The notes beneath the pieces were generated by a model that ran no database searches, was not told the origin of the DNA, and saw only the letters and a list, made by a program, of their open reading frames with translations. From Pseudomonas berkeleyensis (GTDB lineage: Bacteria > Pseudomonadota > Gammaproteobacteria > Pseudomonadales > Pseudomonadaceae), in NCBI RefSeq assembly GCF_014109765.1, contig NZ_CP059139.1, positions 3,476,001 to 3,540,000 of the forward strand: 64,000 nt of DNA, written 5' to 3'. Below are positions 46,061-56,770 of this stretch, one piece after another (within the stretch, counting starts at the first letter, position 1; each line of letters opens with the position of its first letter). Position numbers and translations under genes: made by a program.

Positions 46061-47284
46061 ATGAAACCCCATTACCCATTGGCATCCGCGCTGTTGCTCG
46101 GCGGCGGCCTGCCAACCCTCGCGCATGCCGATTTCATCGCTGACAGCAAAGCCAGCGTCGAGATGCGCAACTTCTATTTCAACCGCGATTTCCGCCAGAG
46201 CGGCGCCCGTGACAAGGCGGAGGAATGGGCGCAGGGCTTTCTGCTGCGCATGGAATCGGGCTACACCGACGGCACCGTCGGCTTCGGTATCGATGCATTG
46301 GGGATGCTCGGTCTGAAGCTCGACTCCGGCGATGGCACCGCCGGTAGCGGCCTGCTTCCGGCGGATCGTTCCGGCGGCTCGCAGGACGAATATTCCAAGC
46401 TCGGCCTGACCGCCAAGGTGAAGGTCTCCAACAGCACGCTGAAAGCCGGCGCCCTGCACTTTCGCAGCCCGATCGTCTCGGCCAACGATTCACGCCTGCT
46501 GCCGCAGACCTTCCAGGGTGCATTGCTGAACGTTCAGGAAATCGACAACCTGACCCTGCAGGGCGGCAAGATCAACCGCATCAAGGCCAACAGCTCCACC
46601 GACTACACCGAGATGACGGGCAACCGTATCGGCGGCAACAGCGACTCCTTCGTGTTCGGCGGCGGCGAATACAAGATCACCCCGCAGCTCACCGCCGGCC
46701 TGCATTACGGCACCCTCGAGGATGTCTACCAGCAGTACTACGGCACCCTGGTGCACGTGCTGCCGCTGGGCGATGGCCAGTCGTTCAAGAGCGACCTGCG
46801 CTATTCGCAGAGCCGCGAGGACGGCAACTTCCGCGACCTCGACAACAAGGCCTTCGGTGCCATGTTCACCTACAGCCTGGGTGGCCACGCCTTCGGTGCC
46901 GGCTACCAGCGCATGAGCGGTGACGACCCGTTCCCGTACATCGCCAGCAGCGACCCGTTCCTGGTCAACTTCGTGCAGATCAACGACTTCGCCAACACCG
47001 AGGAACGCTCCTGGCAGGTGCGTTACGACTACAACTTCGCCAGTATCGGTATCCCCGGCCTGACCTTCATGACCCGCTACATCTCCGGCGACAACGTCGA
47101 GGTTGCCGGTCGCAGCAGCGAAGGCAAGGAATGGGAACGCAACATGGACATCACCTACGTGGTGCAGAGCGGCCCGCTGAAGAACCTCGGGCTAAAATGG
47201 CGTAACGCTACGGTTCGCTCCAACTTCGGCAACGATCTCGACGAGAATCGCCTGATTCTCAGCTACACACTGCCACTCTGGTGA
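46061..47284 (+). CDS. OprD-family outer-membrane porin
   Basis: A 407-residue outer-membrane channel of the OprD/OccD-OccK type. It has signal MKPHYPLASALLLGGGLPTLAHA, then DFIADSKASVEMRNFYFNRD, the hallmark N-terminal segment of the family, many alternating beta-strands and a C-terminal aromatic residue (SYTLPLW). AGGAG lies 10 bases before the ATG at 46061; the frame is open further upstream but that part overlaps the operator. The family imports carboxylates and amino acids; with the TRAP genes it probably admits the same substrate. Confidence 0.92.
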   Translation: MKPHYPLASALLLGGGLPTLAHADFIADSKASVEMRNFYFNRDFRQSGARDKAEEWAQGFLLRMESGYTDGTVGFGIDALGMLGLKLDSGDGTAGSGLLPADRSGGSQDEYSKLGLTAKVKVSNSTLKAGALHFRSPIVSANDSRLLPQTFQGALLNVQEIDNLTLQGGKINRIKANSSTDYTEMTGNRIGGNSDSFVFGGGEYKITPQLTAGLHYGTLEDVYQQYYGTLVHVLPLGDGQSFKSDLRYSQSREDGNFRDLDNKAFGAMFTYSLGGHAFGAGYQRMSGDDPFPYIASSDPFLVNFVQINDFANTEERSWQVRYDYNFASIGIPGLTFMTRYISGDNVEVAGRSSEGKEWERNMDITYVVQSGPLKNLGLKWRNATVRSNFGNDLDENRLILSYTLPLW

Positions 47285-47297
47285 TAGCGACGCACCG

Positions 47298-47323
47298 ACG
47301 GGGCCTTCTTAGGCCCCGTTTTT
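47298..47323 (+). terminator. Intrinsic terminator of oprD
   Basis: ACGGGGCCT-TCTT-AGGCCCCGT followed by TTTTT, 14 bases after the stop codon. Confidence 0.92.
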
Positions 47324-47423
47324 CATTTCTCGGGAGGCAGTACGGCCATAGACTTTTCTTCAAGTTGTATGACAACTTGCCGACTCCTGAGAATCATCCT
47401 GAAGAAGATGGCGAGGCGTTATC

Positions 47424-49307
47424 GTGAGCTTTTTACTGTCCTGGCAACAAAAATTCCGTTTGCTCGTCGCACTGACCCTGATCAGTCTGACGCTGATGGC
47501 GGCCGCTTCATTCTGGGCTAACCAGCGCCTGGGCGATGCGCTGCAGGCGCGCAGCAGTGCCGGCGCCTACGCCAGCGCGACCACGGAGCTGATGAACCAG
47601 TGGTGGCGTACCAGCGCGCAGCGACAGCAACTGAGCCCCAACGACGTGGCCAGCTACACCGCGCATCTGTCCGAGCTGGAGACGCTCGTCAGACAACTCG
47701 TGGAACAGGCCAAGCCGTTGAATGACGCCAGCCTGATCGAAGATGCCCAGCAGATCGAGACGGTATTGCAGCGAGAAGTGGCCGAACAACGCACCTGGCT
47801 GACCCTCAATCAAGCCCTGGGCCTGAGCCCCTTCGAGGGCCAGCGCAAAGTTCTGGCTGACAGCGCACGCGAACTCGAATCCATCACCATCAGCCTGATC
47901 CAGCCCGCCATCAGCGAAGCCCTGAGCGCGCAGCGTGACTACCTGTCGACCTTCGATGACGCCTTCGCCCAAACCGCCCTGGCCGCCATCGGCGAACTGC
48001 AGACCAAGATCGCTGATCTGGACTGGCAGGAAACCCCTATCGGACAGAATGCGCAGAAGTTCTCGGCAGCCTTCAACCAGGCGCAGCAGAGCATCGAACG
48101 CATCAACGCGGCCAACCGGCAGATCACCGAACTTGCCCGGCAGCTACAGGAGAGTGTCGACGCGCAAAGCCGCAACCTCGAAGGCGGCTTGCTGGCACGA
48201 ACCGAAACGGACGCGCAGCAGGCACGCAGCTCTGCGCAGTGGATCATGGGTCTGAGCTTCGTCATCGTCGCCGGCCTGCTCACCATCACCCTGCTGCAGG
48301 CCTCGCGCGTGCTGGTGGCACGTCTGCACAATGCCACGCAACTGCTCAGCCAGGTGGCCTCCGGCGACCTGACCGGCAAGCTGCCGGTGGGCAACAACCC
48401 CAAGGATGAATTCAACCAGCTGGCCGCTGCCGCCAACCGCATGATCCAGGGCATCGGCGGCATCGTTTCCCAGGTGGTCAACGCCAACGGCGAGCTGGGT
48501 CGCCTGCATGGCCATCTCGGTGATGCCATGCGCCAACTGGGCGACAACAGCATGCAGGTGGAAATGCAGACCGAACAGGCCGCTTCCGCCTCGCAACAGA
48601 TCAGCGCCACGCTCAACGACATGGCGCAGCGCACCGCCGAGGTCGGCACGGCAACCAGCAGCGCCTACGATGCCGCGCGCAACGGCGGCCAGGTGATCGC
48701 TGCCAGTGTCGAAAGCATGAGCCGCCTGGCCCAGCTGATCCAGGACACGCACGCTCAGGTCGACGCACTGGGGCAAAGCAGCGCTCGCGTGAGCGGTATC
48801 GTCGATGTGATCAACAGCCTGGCCGATCAGACCAACCTGCTCGCGCTCAATGCCGCCATCGAAGCTGCGCGGGCCGGTGAAGCCGGACGTGGCTTCTCGG
48901 TGGTCGCCGATGAGGTGCGTTCGCTGGCCCAGAAAACCGTCGCCGCTACCACCGACATCAGCGCCATCGTCGGCGAGTTCCAGCAGCAGACCCGGCACAT
49001 GCATCAGTTGATGAGCAACGGCCTCGGTCTCGCGGCAGACAGCGAACGCCATGCCGGTGACGTGGCCAACGCCATCGACTCCATCACCCAGGCCATGGAG
49101 CGCCTCAACGGCGAAATGAATCAGGTCGTGGTGGCGATCGAAGAAGTGTCCACCACCACCGAGGACATCGCCGACAAGATGGAGTCCATCAACCTGCATA
49201 CCGGCCAGAGCAAGGATCTGCGGCATAACCTTGGCCATCACACCGAAGGCCTTTCTTCCCAGGTCGATGCCCTCGGCCGTAGCGCCAGCCAGTTCCGCCT
49301 GGTCTGA
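47424..49307 (+). CDS. Methyl-accepting chemotaxis protein
   Basis: A 627-residue chemoreceptor with TM1 at about 10-31, a mostly helical periplasmic domain of about 240 residues, TM2 at about 271-292, a HAMP domain, and a cytoplasmic signalling domain with the conserved hairpin tip ([19 protein letters not shown], about 467-485). There is no C-terminal pentapeptide for CheR/CheB tethering. It starts at GTG 47424 with CGAGG 8 bases upstream. Position between the porin and an orphan binding protein suggests that it senses the same compound, directly or through that binding protein (inference). Confidence 0.92.
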   Translation: MSFLLSWQQKFRLLVALTLISLTLMAAASFWANQRLGDALQARSSAGAYASATTELMNQWWRTSAQRQQLSPNDVASYTAHLSELETLVRQLVEQAKPLNDASLIEDAQQIETVLQREVAEQRTWLTLNQALGLSPFEGQRKVLADSARELESITISLIQPAISEALSAQRDYLSTFDDAFAQTALAAIGELQTKIADLDWQETPIGQNAQKFSAAFNQAQQSIERINAANRQITELARQLQESVDAQSRNLEGGLLARTETDAQQARSSAQWIMGLSFVIVAGLLTITLLQASRVLVARLHNATQLLSQVASGDLTGKLPVGNNPKDEFNQLAAAANRMIQGIGGIVSQVVNANGELGRLHGHLGDAMRQLGDNSMQVEMQTEQAASASQQISATLNDMAQRTAEVGTATSSAYDAARNGGQVIAASVESMSRLAQLIQDTHAQVDALGQSSARVSGIVDVINSLADQTNLLALNAAIEAARAGEAGRGFSVVADEVRSLAQKTVAATTDISAIVGEFQQQTRHMHQLMSNGLGLAADSERHAGDVANAIDSITQAMERLNGEMNQVVVAIEEVSTTTEDIADKMESINLHTGQSKDLRHNLGHHTEGLSSQVDALGRSASQFRLV

Positions 49308-49312
49308 ACGAA

Positions 49313-49344
49313 AAGGCCCGGCCGATATCCATCGGTCGGGCCTT
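49313..49344. terminator. Hairpin terminator between the chemoreceptor and the orphan dctP
   Basis: A 14-bp stem with one wobble pair (AAGGCCCGGCCGAT-ATCC-ATCGGTCGGGCCTT) between convergent genes. Confidence 0.7.
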
Positions 49345-49365
49345 GCGCACCGACTGGCTGCGACT

Positions 49366-50361
49366 CTAGTGTTCGCCGCCCTCGAGATAGTCATCGATGA
49401 TGCGTGCGCGATCCTCGCCCGCACGCGCCAGCCACTCGTTGGTCAGGGTCTGGCCAACCTCGGTGAGCCCCTGATGCAGCGCCGGCGGAATGTCCTGCAC
49501 GACGGTAATGCCGCGCCGGGCCAGCATGCGTGTCTGATACCCGGTCAGCGCCCAGGAAAGCTCCCAGCCGGCCCGCTCGGCGCGCTCGCCGGCATGCAAC
49601 AACGCCTGCCGGTGCGCTTCGGGCAAACGCTGGAAGGCCCGTTCGTTGACGATGACGATGTTCTTGGGAATGAACGCCCTGACATCGTAGAAGTGGGAAA
49701 CGAAATCCCAGGCGCGCAGATCCATACCCGTGGCACTGGAGGTCAGCATGACGTCGACCTTGCCATCACGAAAGGCCTGTGCCACGTCCTCGGTGTTGAT
49801 GGTCGTCGGCTGCGCGTGCAGCAGGTGCGCCAGGCGTGAAATGGTCGGGTTGTAACTGCGAAAGCGCAGGTCACGCAGATCGCCAACATGCTGCAGAGGG
49901 CGATCACTGAACAGACTCTGTGCCGGCCAAGGCACCGCGTAGACCAGACGCACACCGTCGGCCAGCAGTCGCTGTTCGATCGCGCTGCGGCTGACTGCCC
50001 AGAGCTTGCGTGCCTGCTCGTAATCGGTGGCGAGAAACGGCAGGCTGTCCAGCTCGTAGATCGGGTCTTCGTTGCCCAGCGCCGACATGAACAGGTCGCC
50101 GAGCTGAATATCGCCACGGCTCACCGCTGGCTTCACATCCAGGCGCCGATACAGGGCAGAGTTGGGATGTACGCGAATGTCCAGATGGCCCTGGGTGGCC
50201 TGTCGTACGTTTCTGGCGAAGTCCACCGCGACACGGCTGATGAAGTTGCCCGCAGGTTGCTCGACGGACATCGACCAGCGTTCGTTACTCTGTACGGGAA
50301 AGGCCACGGGCAAAGCGACAAGCAGAGCGCAGAGCGCCGACACGCAGTGTACGGTCTTCAT
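49366..50361 (-). CDS. Orphan TRAP-type substrate-binding protein (second DctP)
   Basis: A 331-residue DctP-family protein with signal MKTVHCVSALCALLVALPVA and body NERWSMSVEQPAGNFISRVA, clearly paralogous to the DctP at 43655 (shared RWxMSxEQPxGN, FRSYNPTISR, RAFIPKNIVIVNERAF). No permease genes accompany it. It might share the nearby DctQM, or act as the ligand-binding partner of the adjacent chemoreceptor (both inference). It has its own copy of the 38-bp operator and is divergent from pxpA. The ATG at 50361 is chosen over GTG four codons upstream. Confidence 0.9.
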   Translation of the reverse strand: MKTVHCVSALCALLVALPVAFPVQSNERWSMSVEQPAGNFISRVAVDFARNVRQATQGHLDIRVHPNSALYRRLDVKPAVSRGDIQLGDLFMSALGNEDPIYELDSLPFLATDYEQARKLWAVSRSAIEQRLLADGVRLVYAVPWPAQSLFSDRPLQHVGDLRDLRFRSYNPTISRLAHLLHAQPTTINTEDVAQAFRDGKVDVMLTSSATGMDLRAWDFVSHFYDVRAFIPKNIVIVNERAFQRLPEAHRQALLHAGERAERAGWELSWALTGYQTRMLARRGITVVQDIPPALHQGLTEVGQTLTNEWLARAGEDRARIIDDYLEGGEH

Positions 50362-50513
50362 GGAGTTCCCCACTGGACAGGTGGTCTGGTGCAGAATCGG
50401 CCCGACTTCTGCACAGCGGAAAGCAAAGTCCCCCGGTACGGGAACCGGGGGTGCGCCAAAACAGCGCCAAGGAGCGTCTCACGGGGCTCACTGTCGAGCG
50501 CTGAGGCGACACT

Positions 50514-50551
50514 GTCCAACGGGAAAAAACGGAGTCGTCCGATCAGAAAAT
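50514..50551 (-). promoter_or_regulatory. Candidate LysR operator of the orphan dctP
   Basis: Reading leftward: ATTTTCTGATC, ten bases, then GTTTTTTCCCGTTGGAC, ending about 150 bases before the start codon. Confidence 0.62.
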
Positions 50552-50571
50552 CCGATACCCGCCACCATCAG

Positions 50572-50609
50572 CTTTTCCTATCTCGGGCGGATGTTTTTAT
50601 TAGTTGGAC
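50572..50609 (+). promoter_or_regulatory. Candidate LysR operator of pxpABC
   Basis: CTTTTCCTATC, ten bases, then GTTTTTATTAGTTGGAC, ending 101 bases before pxpA. It lies back to back with the orphan dctP site, 20 bases away. The rest of the 349-base gap has no gene. Confidence 0.62.
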
Positions 50610-50710
50610 GCCTCAGGCGGCACTCTGAAAAATAAACGACAACCATTAGAACAGCCTGCGCGCTGTCCACTAGACGTCCTCCACATGCAAGCCACGATTA
50701 GGATGCTCCC

Positions 50711-51463
50711 TTGAATAGCCTGCTTCTGAATTGCGACATCGGCGAAAGCTTCGGCGCCTGGACCATGGGCCTGGACGCCGAGGTCATGCCCTTCATCGAT
50801 TGCGCCAACATCGCCTGCGGCTTCCATGCCTCCGATCCCGGCACCATGCGCAAGACCGTGGCCCTGGCGGTCGAACATGGCGTGCGCATCGGCGCGCACA
50901 CCGCGTATCAGGATCTGGTCGGCTTCGGTCGCCGCTCGATGGACTGCACGCCGCAGGAAGTCGAAGACCTGATGCTCTACCAGATCGGTGCACTGGAAGG
51001 CATCTGCCGTAGCCAGGACAGCCACGTCAGCTACGTCAAACCGCACGGCGCGCTGTATCAGGACATGATGCGCAAGCCCGCCACGCTGCGTGCGGTGATG
51101 AGCGCCGTGGCCAAGTACAACCGCCACCTGCCGCTGATGCTGATGTGCACCCGCGACAACAGCCAGTTCCAGGCGCTGGGCGACGAGTACGGCCTGACGC
51201 TGTGGTTCGAGGCCTTCGCCGACCGCGCCTACGACGCCGAGGGTTTTCTGGTCAGCCGCAAGCTGCCCGACGCGGTGCACCACGACAGCGAAATCATCGT
51301 CGACCAGGCCGTGACCCTGGCACGTGGCGAGACCCTGGTCGCCAGCGATGGCAGCGCCCTGTTGCTGCGGGCTCAGACCTTGTGCGTGCATGGCGACAAC
51401 GCCAGCTCGGTCGCCGCAGTCAAACGTATCCGCCAGGCATTCGACACGCTGGATCAGGCATGA
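50711..51463 (+). CDS. pxpA: 5-oxoprolinase subunit A (LamB/YcsF family)
   Basis: A 250-residue subunit of the prokaryotic ATP-dependent 5-oxoprolinase PxpABC, which opens 5-oxo-L-proline (pyroglutamate) to glutamate. The family segments [11 protein letters not shown] and [13 protein letters not shown] are at the N-terminus and [12 protein letters not shown] in the middle. The start is TTG at 50711 with AGGA upstream; no in-frame ATG lies before the conserved N-terminus. The stop overlaps the start of pxpB (ATGA). Confidence 0.93.
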   Translation: MNSLLLNCDIGESFGAWTMGLDAEVMPFIDCANIACGFHASDPGTMRKTVALAVEHGVRIGAHTAYQDLVGFGRRSMDCTPQEVEDLMLYQIGALEGICRSQDSHVSYVKPHGALYQDMMRKPATLRAVMSAVAKYNRHLPLMLMCTRDNSQFQALGDEYGLTLWFEAFADRAYDAEGFLVSRKLPDAVHHDSEIIVDQAVTLARGETLVASDGSALLLRAQTLCVHGDNASSVAAVKRIRQAFDTLDQA

Positions 51464-52173
51464 AAGCACCCACCCCACGGCTCGAAGTCGCCGGCATCGA
51501 TAGCCTGATCCTGCGTCTGTTCGAACAGATCGACGAAGACAACATGCCCTGGATGCTGGCCGCCAGCCTGCGCCTGAAGGAAGTCTTCTGCACGGCACTG
51601 ATCGACCTGGTGCCCTCCTACACCACGCTGCTGCTGCATTACGACCTGACCCTGCTCGACGCGCAGCAGGTTCGCGCCCTGGTGGCCCAAGCCTTCGAAG
51701 GCCTGCAACCTGCCGTGACCGGCAGCGGCCGCGAACACTGCCTGCCCACCTGGTACGACCGCAGCGTCGGACCGGAACTGGCACTGCTGGCCGAACGCAC
51801 CGGCCTCAGCGAGACCGAGGTGATCACCCGCCATAGTGACCACACGTACCAGGTCTTCGCTCTGGGCTTTGCCCCGGGTTTCGCCTTCATGGGCTTGGTC
51901 GAAGAGCTACTCGCCACGCCACGCCTGAGCACTCCGCGTAAACGCATCGCGCCTGGCAGCGTCGGCATTGCCGAGCGCCAGACCGCAGCCTACCCGGTGA
52001 CCTCCCCCGGCGGCTGGAACCTGCTGGGGCGCACCCCGGTGAAACTCTTCGGCGATGACATCGAAGGCTACAGCCTGCTGCAACCGGGCGACCGGGTGCG
52101 TTTCGTGCCGGTCGAACGTGCCGAGTTCATCCGCCTGGGCGGCGACGACAGCCCTCTGGAGACCTTGCAATGA
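51460..52173 (+). CDS. pxpB: 5-oxoprolinase subunit B (KipI family)
   Basis: A 237-residue cyclophilin-like-fold protein with the family segments [22 protein letters not shown] and [18 protein letters not shown]. It works with PxpC as the carboxyltransferase-like half of 5-oxoprolinase. The frame is open far upstream within pxpA, but the ATG at 51460 (ATGA overlap with pxpA) starts the conserved protein. It overlaps pxpC by another ATGA. Confidence 0.93.
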   Translation: MKAPTPRLEVAGIDSLILRLFEQIDEDNMPWMLAASLRLKEVFCTALIDLVPSYTTLLLHYDLTLLDAQQVRALVAQAFEGLQPAVTGSGREHCLPTWYDRSVGPELALLAERTGLSETEVITRHSDHTYQVFALGFAPGFAFMGLVEELLATPRLSTPRKRIAPGSVGIAERQTAAYPVTSPGGWNLLGRTPVKLFGDDIEGYSLLQPGDRVRFVPVERAEFIRLGGDDSPLETLQ

Positions 52174-53099
52174 CCCAGACCAGCAATGGGCTGCGCATCG
52201 TGCGTAGCAGCCCTTTCATCCAACTGCAGGATGCCGGCCGTTTTGGCGTACGCCACCTGGGCGTGACCCAGAGCGGCGCGCTGGACTGGATCGCGCAGTA
52301 CTGGGCCAACTGGCTGCTGGGCAATCCACTGACCGCCGCCGTGGTGGAAATCACCCTCGGCAATGGCGAATTCGAATGCACCCGCGACGCCACGCTGGCG
52401 CTTGCAGGTGCCGACCTGGGCGCGCGCCTGGATGAACAGAACCTGCAGCCCTGGCGCAGTTTCCGCGTGCGTGCCGGCCAACGCCTGACGTTCGCCCAGC
52501 CACGCCAGGGCGCCCGTGCCTACCTTGCCGCCCCCGGAGGTTTCCTGGCACCGGAGGTACTCGGCAGTTGCGCCAGCATGCTGCGCGAAGGCCTCGGTGG
52601 CCTGCACGGCAACGGCCAGGCCCTGGCCAACGGCGACGAACTGAGCTGGGCCGGCACCACCGAGTCCGTGCGAGAAGTCCCTCGGGAACAGATTCCACAC
52701 TACTCGTCCTGCCCTCGCCTGCCGCTGGTGCTGGGCGCGCAGATCGGCGACTTCGGCGGACAGAGCCTGTTCGATGCGTTCAACTGCGACTGGCTGATCG
52801 ACACCCGCGCCGACCGCATGGGCATTCGCCTGAATGGCCCGCAGTTGCAATGCAACCGTGGCTCGATGATCTCCGAAGGCATTCCCCTGGGCGCGGTGCA
52901 GGTGCCGCCTGATGGCCAGCCGATCATCCTGCTCAACGACCGGCAGACCATCGGCGGTTATCCACGCCTCGGTGCGTTGACGCCTCAAGCCGTTGCCCGT
53001 TTGGCCCAGTGCCTGCCCGGACAGAAGGTACGCCTGACGCCCAGTACCCAAGAGAGTGCTCAACGCCAGCAACGCGAACTGCTGAAACAGTGGCAATAA
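52170..53099 (+). CDS. pxpC: 5-oxoprolinase subunit C (biotin-dependent-carboxyltransferase family)
   Basis: A 309-residue KipA-type protein with the family segments FIQLQDAGRFGVRHLGVTQS and GALDWIAQYWAN at the N-terminus and DGQPIILLNDRQTIGGYPRL near the end. It completes the PxpABC complex. Tight ATGA coupling of all three genes supports one operon under the operator at 50572. The 172 bases to the next gene hold a short REP fragment (AGCGGCTGAAGCCGC near 53183). Confidence 0.93.
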   Translation: MTQTSNGLRIVRSSPFIQLQDAGRFGVRHLGVTQSGALDWIAQYWANWLLGNPLTAAVVEITLGNGEFECTRDATLALAGADLGARLDEQNLQPWRSFRVRAGQRLTFAQPRQGARAYLAAPGGFLAPEVLGSCASMLREGLGGLHGNGQALANGDELSWAGTTESVREVPREQIPHYSSCPRLPLVLGAQIGDFGGQSLFDAFNCDWLIDTRADRMGIRLNGPQLQCNRGSMISEGIPLGAVQVPPDGQPIILLNDRQTIGGYPRLGALTPQAVARLAQCLPGQKVRLTPSTQESAQRQQRELLKQWQ

Positions 53100-53271
53100 C
53101 CGGTCTACTGCGTAGGGCGGGTGCAACCCGCCACCGTTACTCACATCTGTTGAGAGGCCGGTCATAACGCGCACGCGATGCATAGCGGCTGAAGCCGCAA
53201 ATGCATTAAAGTCGGCGGTCTGCACGCGAGGCTGAAAACAGCGCTCGCCCATTGCCCAGAAGAGCCCGACG

Positions 53272-54231
<960 letters not shown>

Positions 54232-54260
54232 TGCAGCTGCTCGCAGCGCAATCCCCTCCC

Positions 54261-54319
54261 GTAGCCCGGATGCAATCCGGGGTTGGTTCATCCTGCCTCC
54301 CGGATTGCATCCGGGCTAC
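54261..54319. repeat. Inverted repeat between moxR and the DUF58 gene
   Basis: Two 21-bp arms, GTAGCCCGGATGCAATCCGG(G) at 54261-54281 and the exact reverse complement at 54299-54319, separated by 17 bases. It is a REP-like unit distinct from the GTAGGGTGCGCC type and is the only non-coding gap in the operon. Confidence 0.9.
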
Positions 54320-54325
54320 GTGCTG

Positions 54326-55279
54326 ATGTCCATGCAAACCCCGGCCAACCAACCCGGCATCCACGTCACCCTCGGCGAGCTGATCGACATGCGCCACAAG
54401 GTGCATGAAGTGCCGCTGTTCTCCACGCCGGCGCGACGCAGCCCGTTGATCGGCCTGCACCATTCGCGCCTGCGTGGGCGCGGCGTGGACTTCGATCAGG
54501 TGCGCGTCTACCAGGCCGGCGACGATGTGCGCACCATCGATTGGCGCGTCACCGCACGCACCCAGGAGCCGCACACCAAGCTGTTCCACGAAGAGCGCGA
54601 GCGCCCCATCTTCATCATCGCCGAACAGAGCCAGCGCCTGTTCTTCGGCTCCAGCCTGTGCTTCAAATCGGTATTGGCAGCGCAGGCGGCAGCACTGGTC
54701 GCCTGGGCCGCGCTCGGCCACAACGACCGTATCGGTGGCCTGGTATTCGCCGACAACGAGCATCACGAAGTCAAACCACGGCGCAGCAAGCAGAGCCTGC
54801 TGCAACTGCTCAACCTGCTGGCACGCGCCAATCAGGCCTTGCAGCCGGAGCCACAGCCTGGCGGGGTGCGCGATGCCTTCGGCCTGGCCTTGCGCCGCGC
54901 TCGTGAAGTGCTGCGTCCTGGCAGTCTGGTGGTGGTGCTGTGCGACGAACGCGCGCTGAGCGATAACGCCGAGCAGCAGTTGACCCTGCTCGCCCGTCAT
55001 ACCGACCTGCTGCTATTGCCGCTGTCCGACCCGCTCGATCACGCCCTGCCCGCCGCCGGCCTGCTGCGCTTCACCCAGAACGATGCCCAGCTGGAACTGG
55101 ACAGCCACAACGGCGACCTGCGTCAGCGCTACCGGGAGCAGGCGCAAACGCGCGAACAACGCTGGCAACGTCTGGCGCAAAAACTCGGCGTCCCACTGCT
55201 GCCGCTGAGCACCCAGTTCGAACTGGTCGAGCAACTGCAGGAACAACTCAGTGCGCTGCGCCCGAGGAAGGCGCCATGA
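54326..55279 (+). CDS. DUF58-domain protein
   Basis: A 317-residue protein of the family regularly encoded after moxR. It shows the family core GRGVDFDQVRVYQAGDDVRT followed by IDWRVTARTQEP (residues about 50-80) and a C-terminal vWA-like half (RPGSLVVVLCDERALSD). The start is uncertain. ATG 54326 or 54332 (MQTPANQPGIHVTL) both lie just after the inverted repeat without a good ribosome site, so the repeat may have replaced the native one. It overlaps the next gene by ATGA. Confidence 0.85.
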   Translation: MSMQTPANQPGIHVTLGELIDMRHKVHEVPLFSTPARRSPLIGLHHSRLRGRGVDFDQVRVYQAGDDVRTIDWRVTARTQEPHTKLFHEERERPIFIIAEQSQRLFFGSSLCFKSVLAAQAAALVAWAALGHNDRIGGLVFADNEHHEVKPRRSKQSLLQLLNLLARANQALQPEPQPGGVRDAFGLALRRAREVLRPGSLVVVLCDERALSDNAEQQLTLLARHTDLLLLPLSDPLDHALPAAGLLRFTQNDAQLELDSHNGDLRQRYREQAQTREQRWQRLAQKLGVPLLPLSTQFELVEQLQEQLSALRPRKAP

Positions 55280-55770
55280 ATCCACTCGAGCAGTTGCAGC
55301 CACTGATCGACCCTCCGCCAGTGCATTGGTGGCCACCCGCTCCTGGCTGGTGGTTGCTGGCCGTGCTCCTGCCGCTGCTCGGCTGGGGACTCTGGCACCT
55401 GTTGCAGCGCTGGCGCAACAGGCCGCGCCAGGTCGTTCGCGAACAGGCACTCGATCCCCTGCGCCAGGCTGCGCTGGACGAACTGGCGCAGTTGCGCAAA
55501 CCCTACGATGGCCAGGACGCGGGCCCCTGGCTGCAACAGCTCAACGCCCTGCTCAAGCGCCTGTGCCGCGAACGCTATCCGGACGCGGGCAGTCATATCC
55601 TGAGCAGCCGCGCCTGGTTGGCCTTTCTCGACAACCGTTGTCCGGCGGCAGGCCTGACACGCTGGATGATTCTCGTCGAAGGCGCTTACAAACCGCAGTG
55701 CACCCTCAGCGACAAGGCCATCACGGAACTCGACCTGGCCGTCGCCACCTGGATTCGCAAGCATGTTTGA
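55276..55770 (+). CDS. DUF4381-family membrane protein
   Basis: A 164-residue protein with one N-terminal membrane helix (APGWWLLAVLLPLLGWGLWH, about 22-42) and a cytoplasmic helical domain (YDGQDAGPWLQQLNALLKRL). The family is restricted to MoxR/vWA operons; no biochemical role is known. It overlaps neighbours at both ends (ATGA with the DUF58 gene, 8 bases with the next). Confidence 0.85.
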   Translation: MNPLEQLQPLIDPPPVHWWPPAPGWWLLAVLLPLLGWGLWHLLQRWRNRPRQVVREQALDPLRQAALDELAQLRKPYDGQDAGPWLQQLNALLKRLCRERYPDAGSHILSSRAWLAFLDNRCPAAGLTRWMILVEGAYKPQCTLSDKAITELDLAVATWIRKHV

Positions 55771-56770
55771 GTTCGCCTGGCCCTGGATATTCCTGCTGGC
55801 GCCGTTGCCCTGGCTGCTGCGCCTGCTGCTGCCGCCGGCCGACAGTGGCGATGCCGCGCTGCGCGTGGGCTTTCTCGACGAACTGCAGAGCATGAGCGGC
55901 CGCCGCGCGCGCGCGGCATTGCCGAGCTGGCGTCAGCAAGCGCCGCTGGCGCTGCTTTGGCTGTTGCTGCTGTGCGCGGCGGCACGGCCACAGTGGGTCG
56001 GCGAACCCTTGCCGCTGCCGGCCAGCGGTCGCGACCTGCTGCTGGCGGTGGATGTTTCCGGCTCGATGGATTACGCCGACATGCAGTGGGACGACGAACC
56101 GATCAGCCGTCTGGAGCTGGTCAAACGTCTGCTCGGTGACTTCATCGAGGATCGCCGTGGTGATCGCGTCGGGCTGATCCTGTTCGGTAGTCAGGCCTAC
56201 CTGCAGGCGCCGCTGACCTTCGACCGCCATACCGTCCGCACCTGGCTGGACGAGGCGTTGATCGGCATCGCCGGCAAGAACACCGCCATCGGAGATGCCA
56301 TCGGCCTGGCGGTCAAACGCCTGCGCCAACGGCCGACGCAAAGCCGCGTGCTGGTGCTGATCACCGATGGTGCCAACAACGGCGGCGAAATCGAGCCAAT
56401 GCTCGCGGCACAGCTGGCAGCCGACGAAGGCGTGCGCATCTACACCATCGGTATCGGCGCCGACCCGCAACAAGGCGGCGTACTCGGCGCCCTGGGCTTC
56501 ACCAGTGGCCTCGACCTGGACGAACCGACGCTGCGCGCGATTGCCGACGCCACTGGTGGCGAGTATTTCCGTGCACGCAACCAGACCGAGCTGGAACAGA
56601 TCGAACGCAGCCTGGATCGCCTGGAACCCGTCGCCCAGCAGCCCACCCTCGCCCGCCCGGCACAGGCGCTGTATGCCTGGCCGTTGGCACTGGCGTTGCT
56701 CGGCTCCGTGCTGCTGGTCAGCCAGATCCTCTGGCCCGACCTGCCACAACGCCTGCGGAGGCGCACATGA
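55763..56770 (+). CDS. BatA-like membrane protein with von Willebrand A domain
   Basis: A 335-residue protein with N-terminal membrane helices (FAWPWIFLLAPLPWLLRLLL; PLALLWLLLLCAAA), a vWA domain (about 90-290) with an intact MIDAS motif DVSGS at residues 97-101 and ITDGANNGG, and a C-terminal membrane helix. It presumably binds a partner in a metal-dependent way in or at the inner membrane. It overlaps the next gene by ATGA. Confidence 0.9.
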   Translation: MFEFAWPWIFLLAPLPWLLRLLLPPADSGDAALRVGFLDELQSMSGRRARAALPSWRQQAPLALLWLLLLCAAARPQWVGEPLPLPASGRDLLLAVDVSGSMDYADMQWDDEPISRLELVKRLLGDFIEDRRGDRVGLILFGSQAYLQAPLTFDRHTVRTWLDEALIGIAGKNTAIGDAIGLAVKRLRQRPTQSRVLVLITDGANNGGEIEPMLAAQLAADEGVRIYTIGIGADPQQGGVLGALGFTSGLDLDEPTLRAIADATGGEYFRARNQTELEQIERSLDRLEPVAQQPTLARPAQALYAWPLALALLGSVLLVSQILWPDLPQRLRRRT

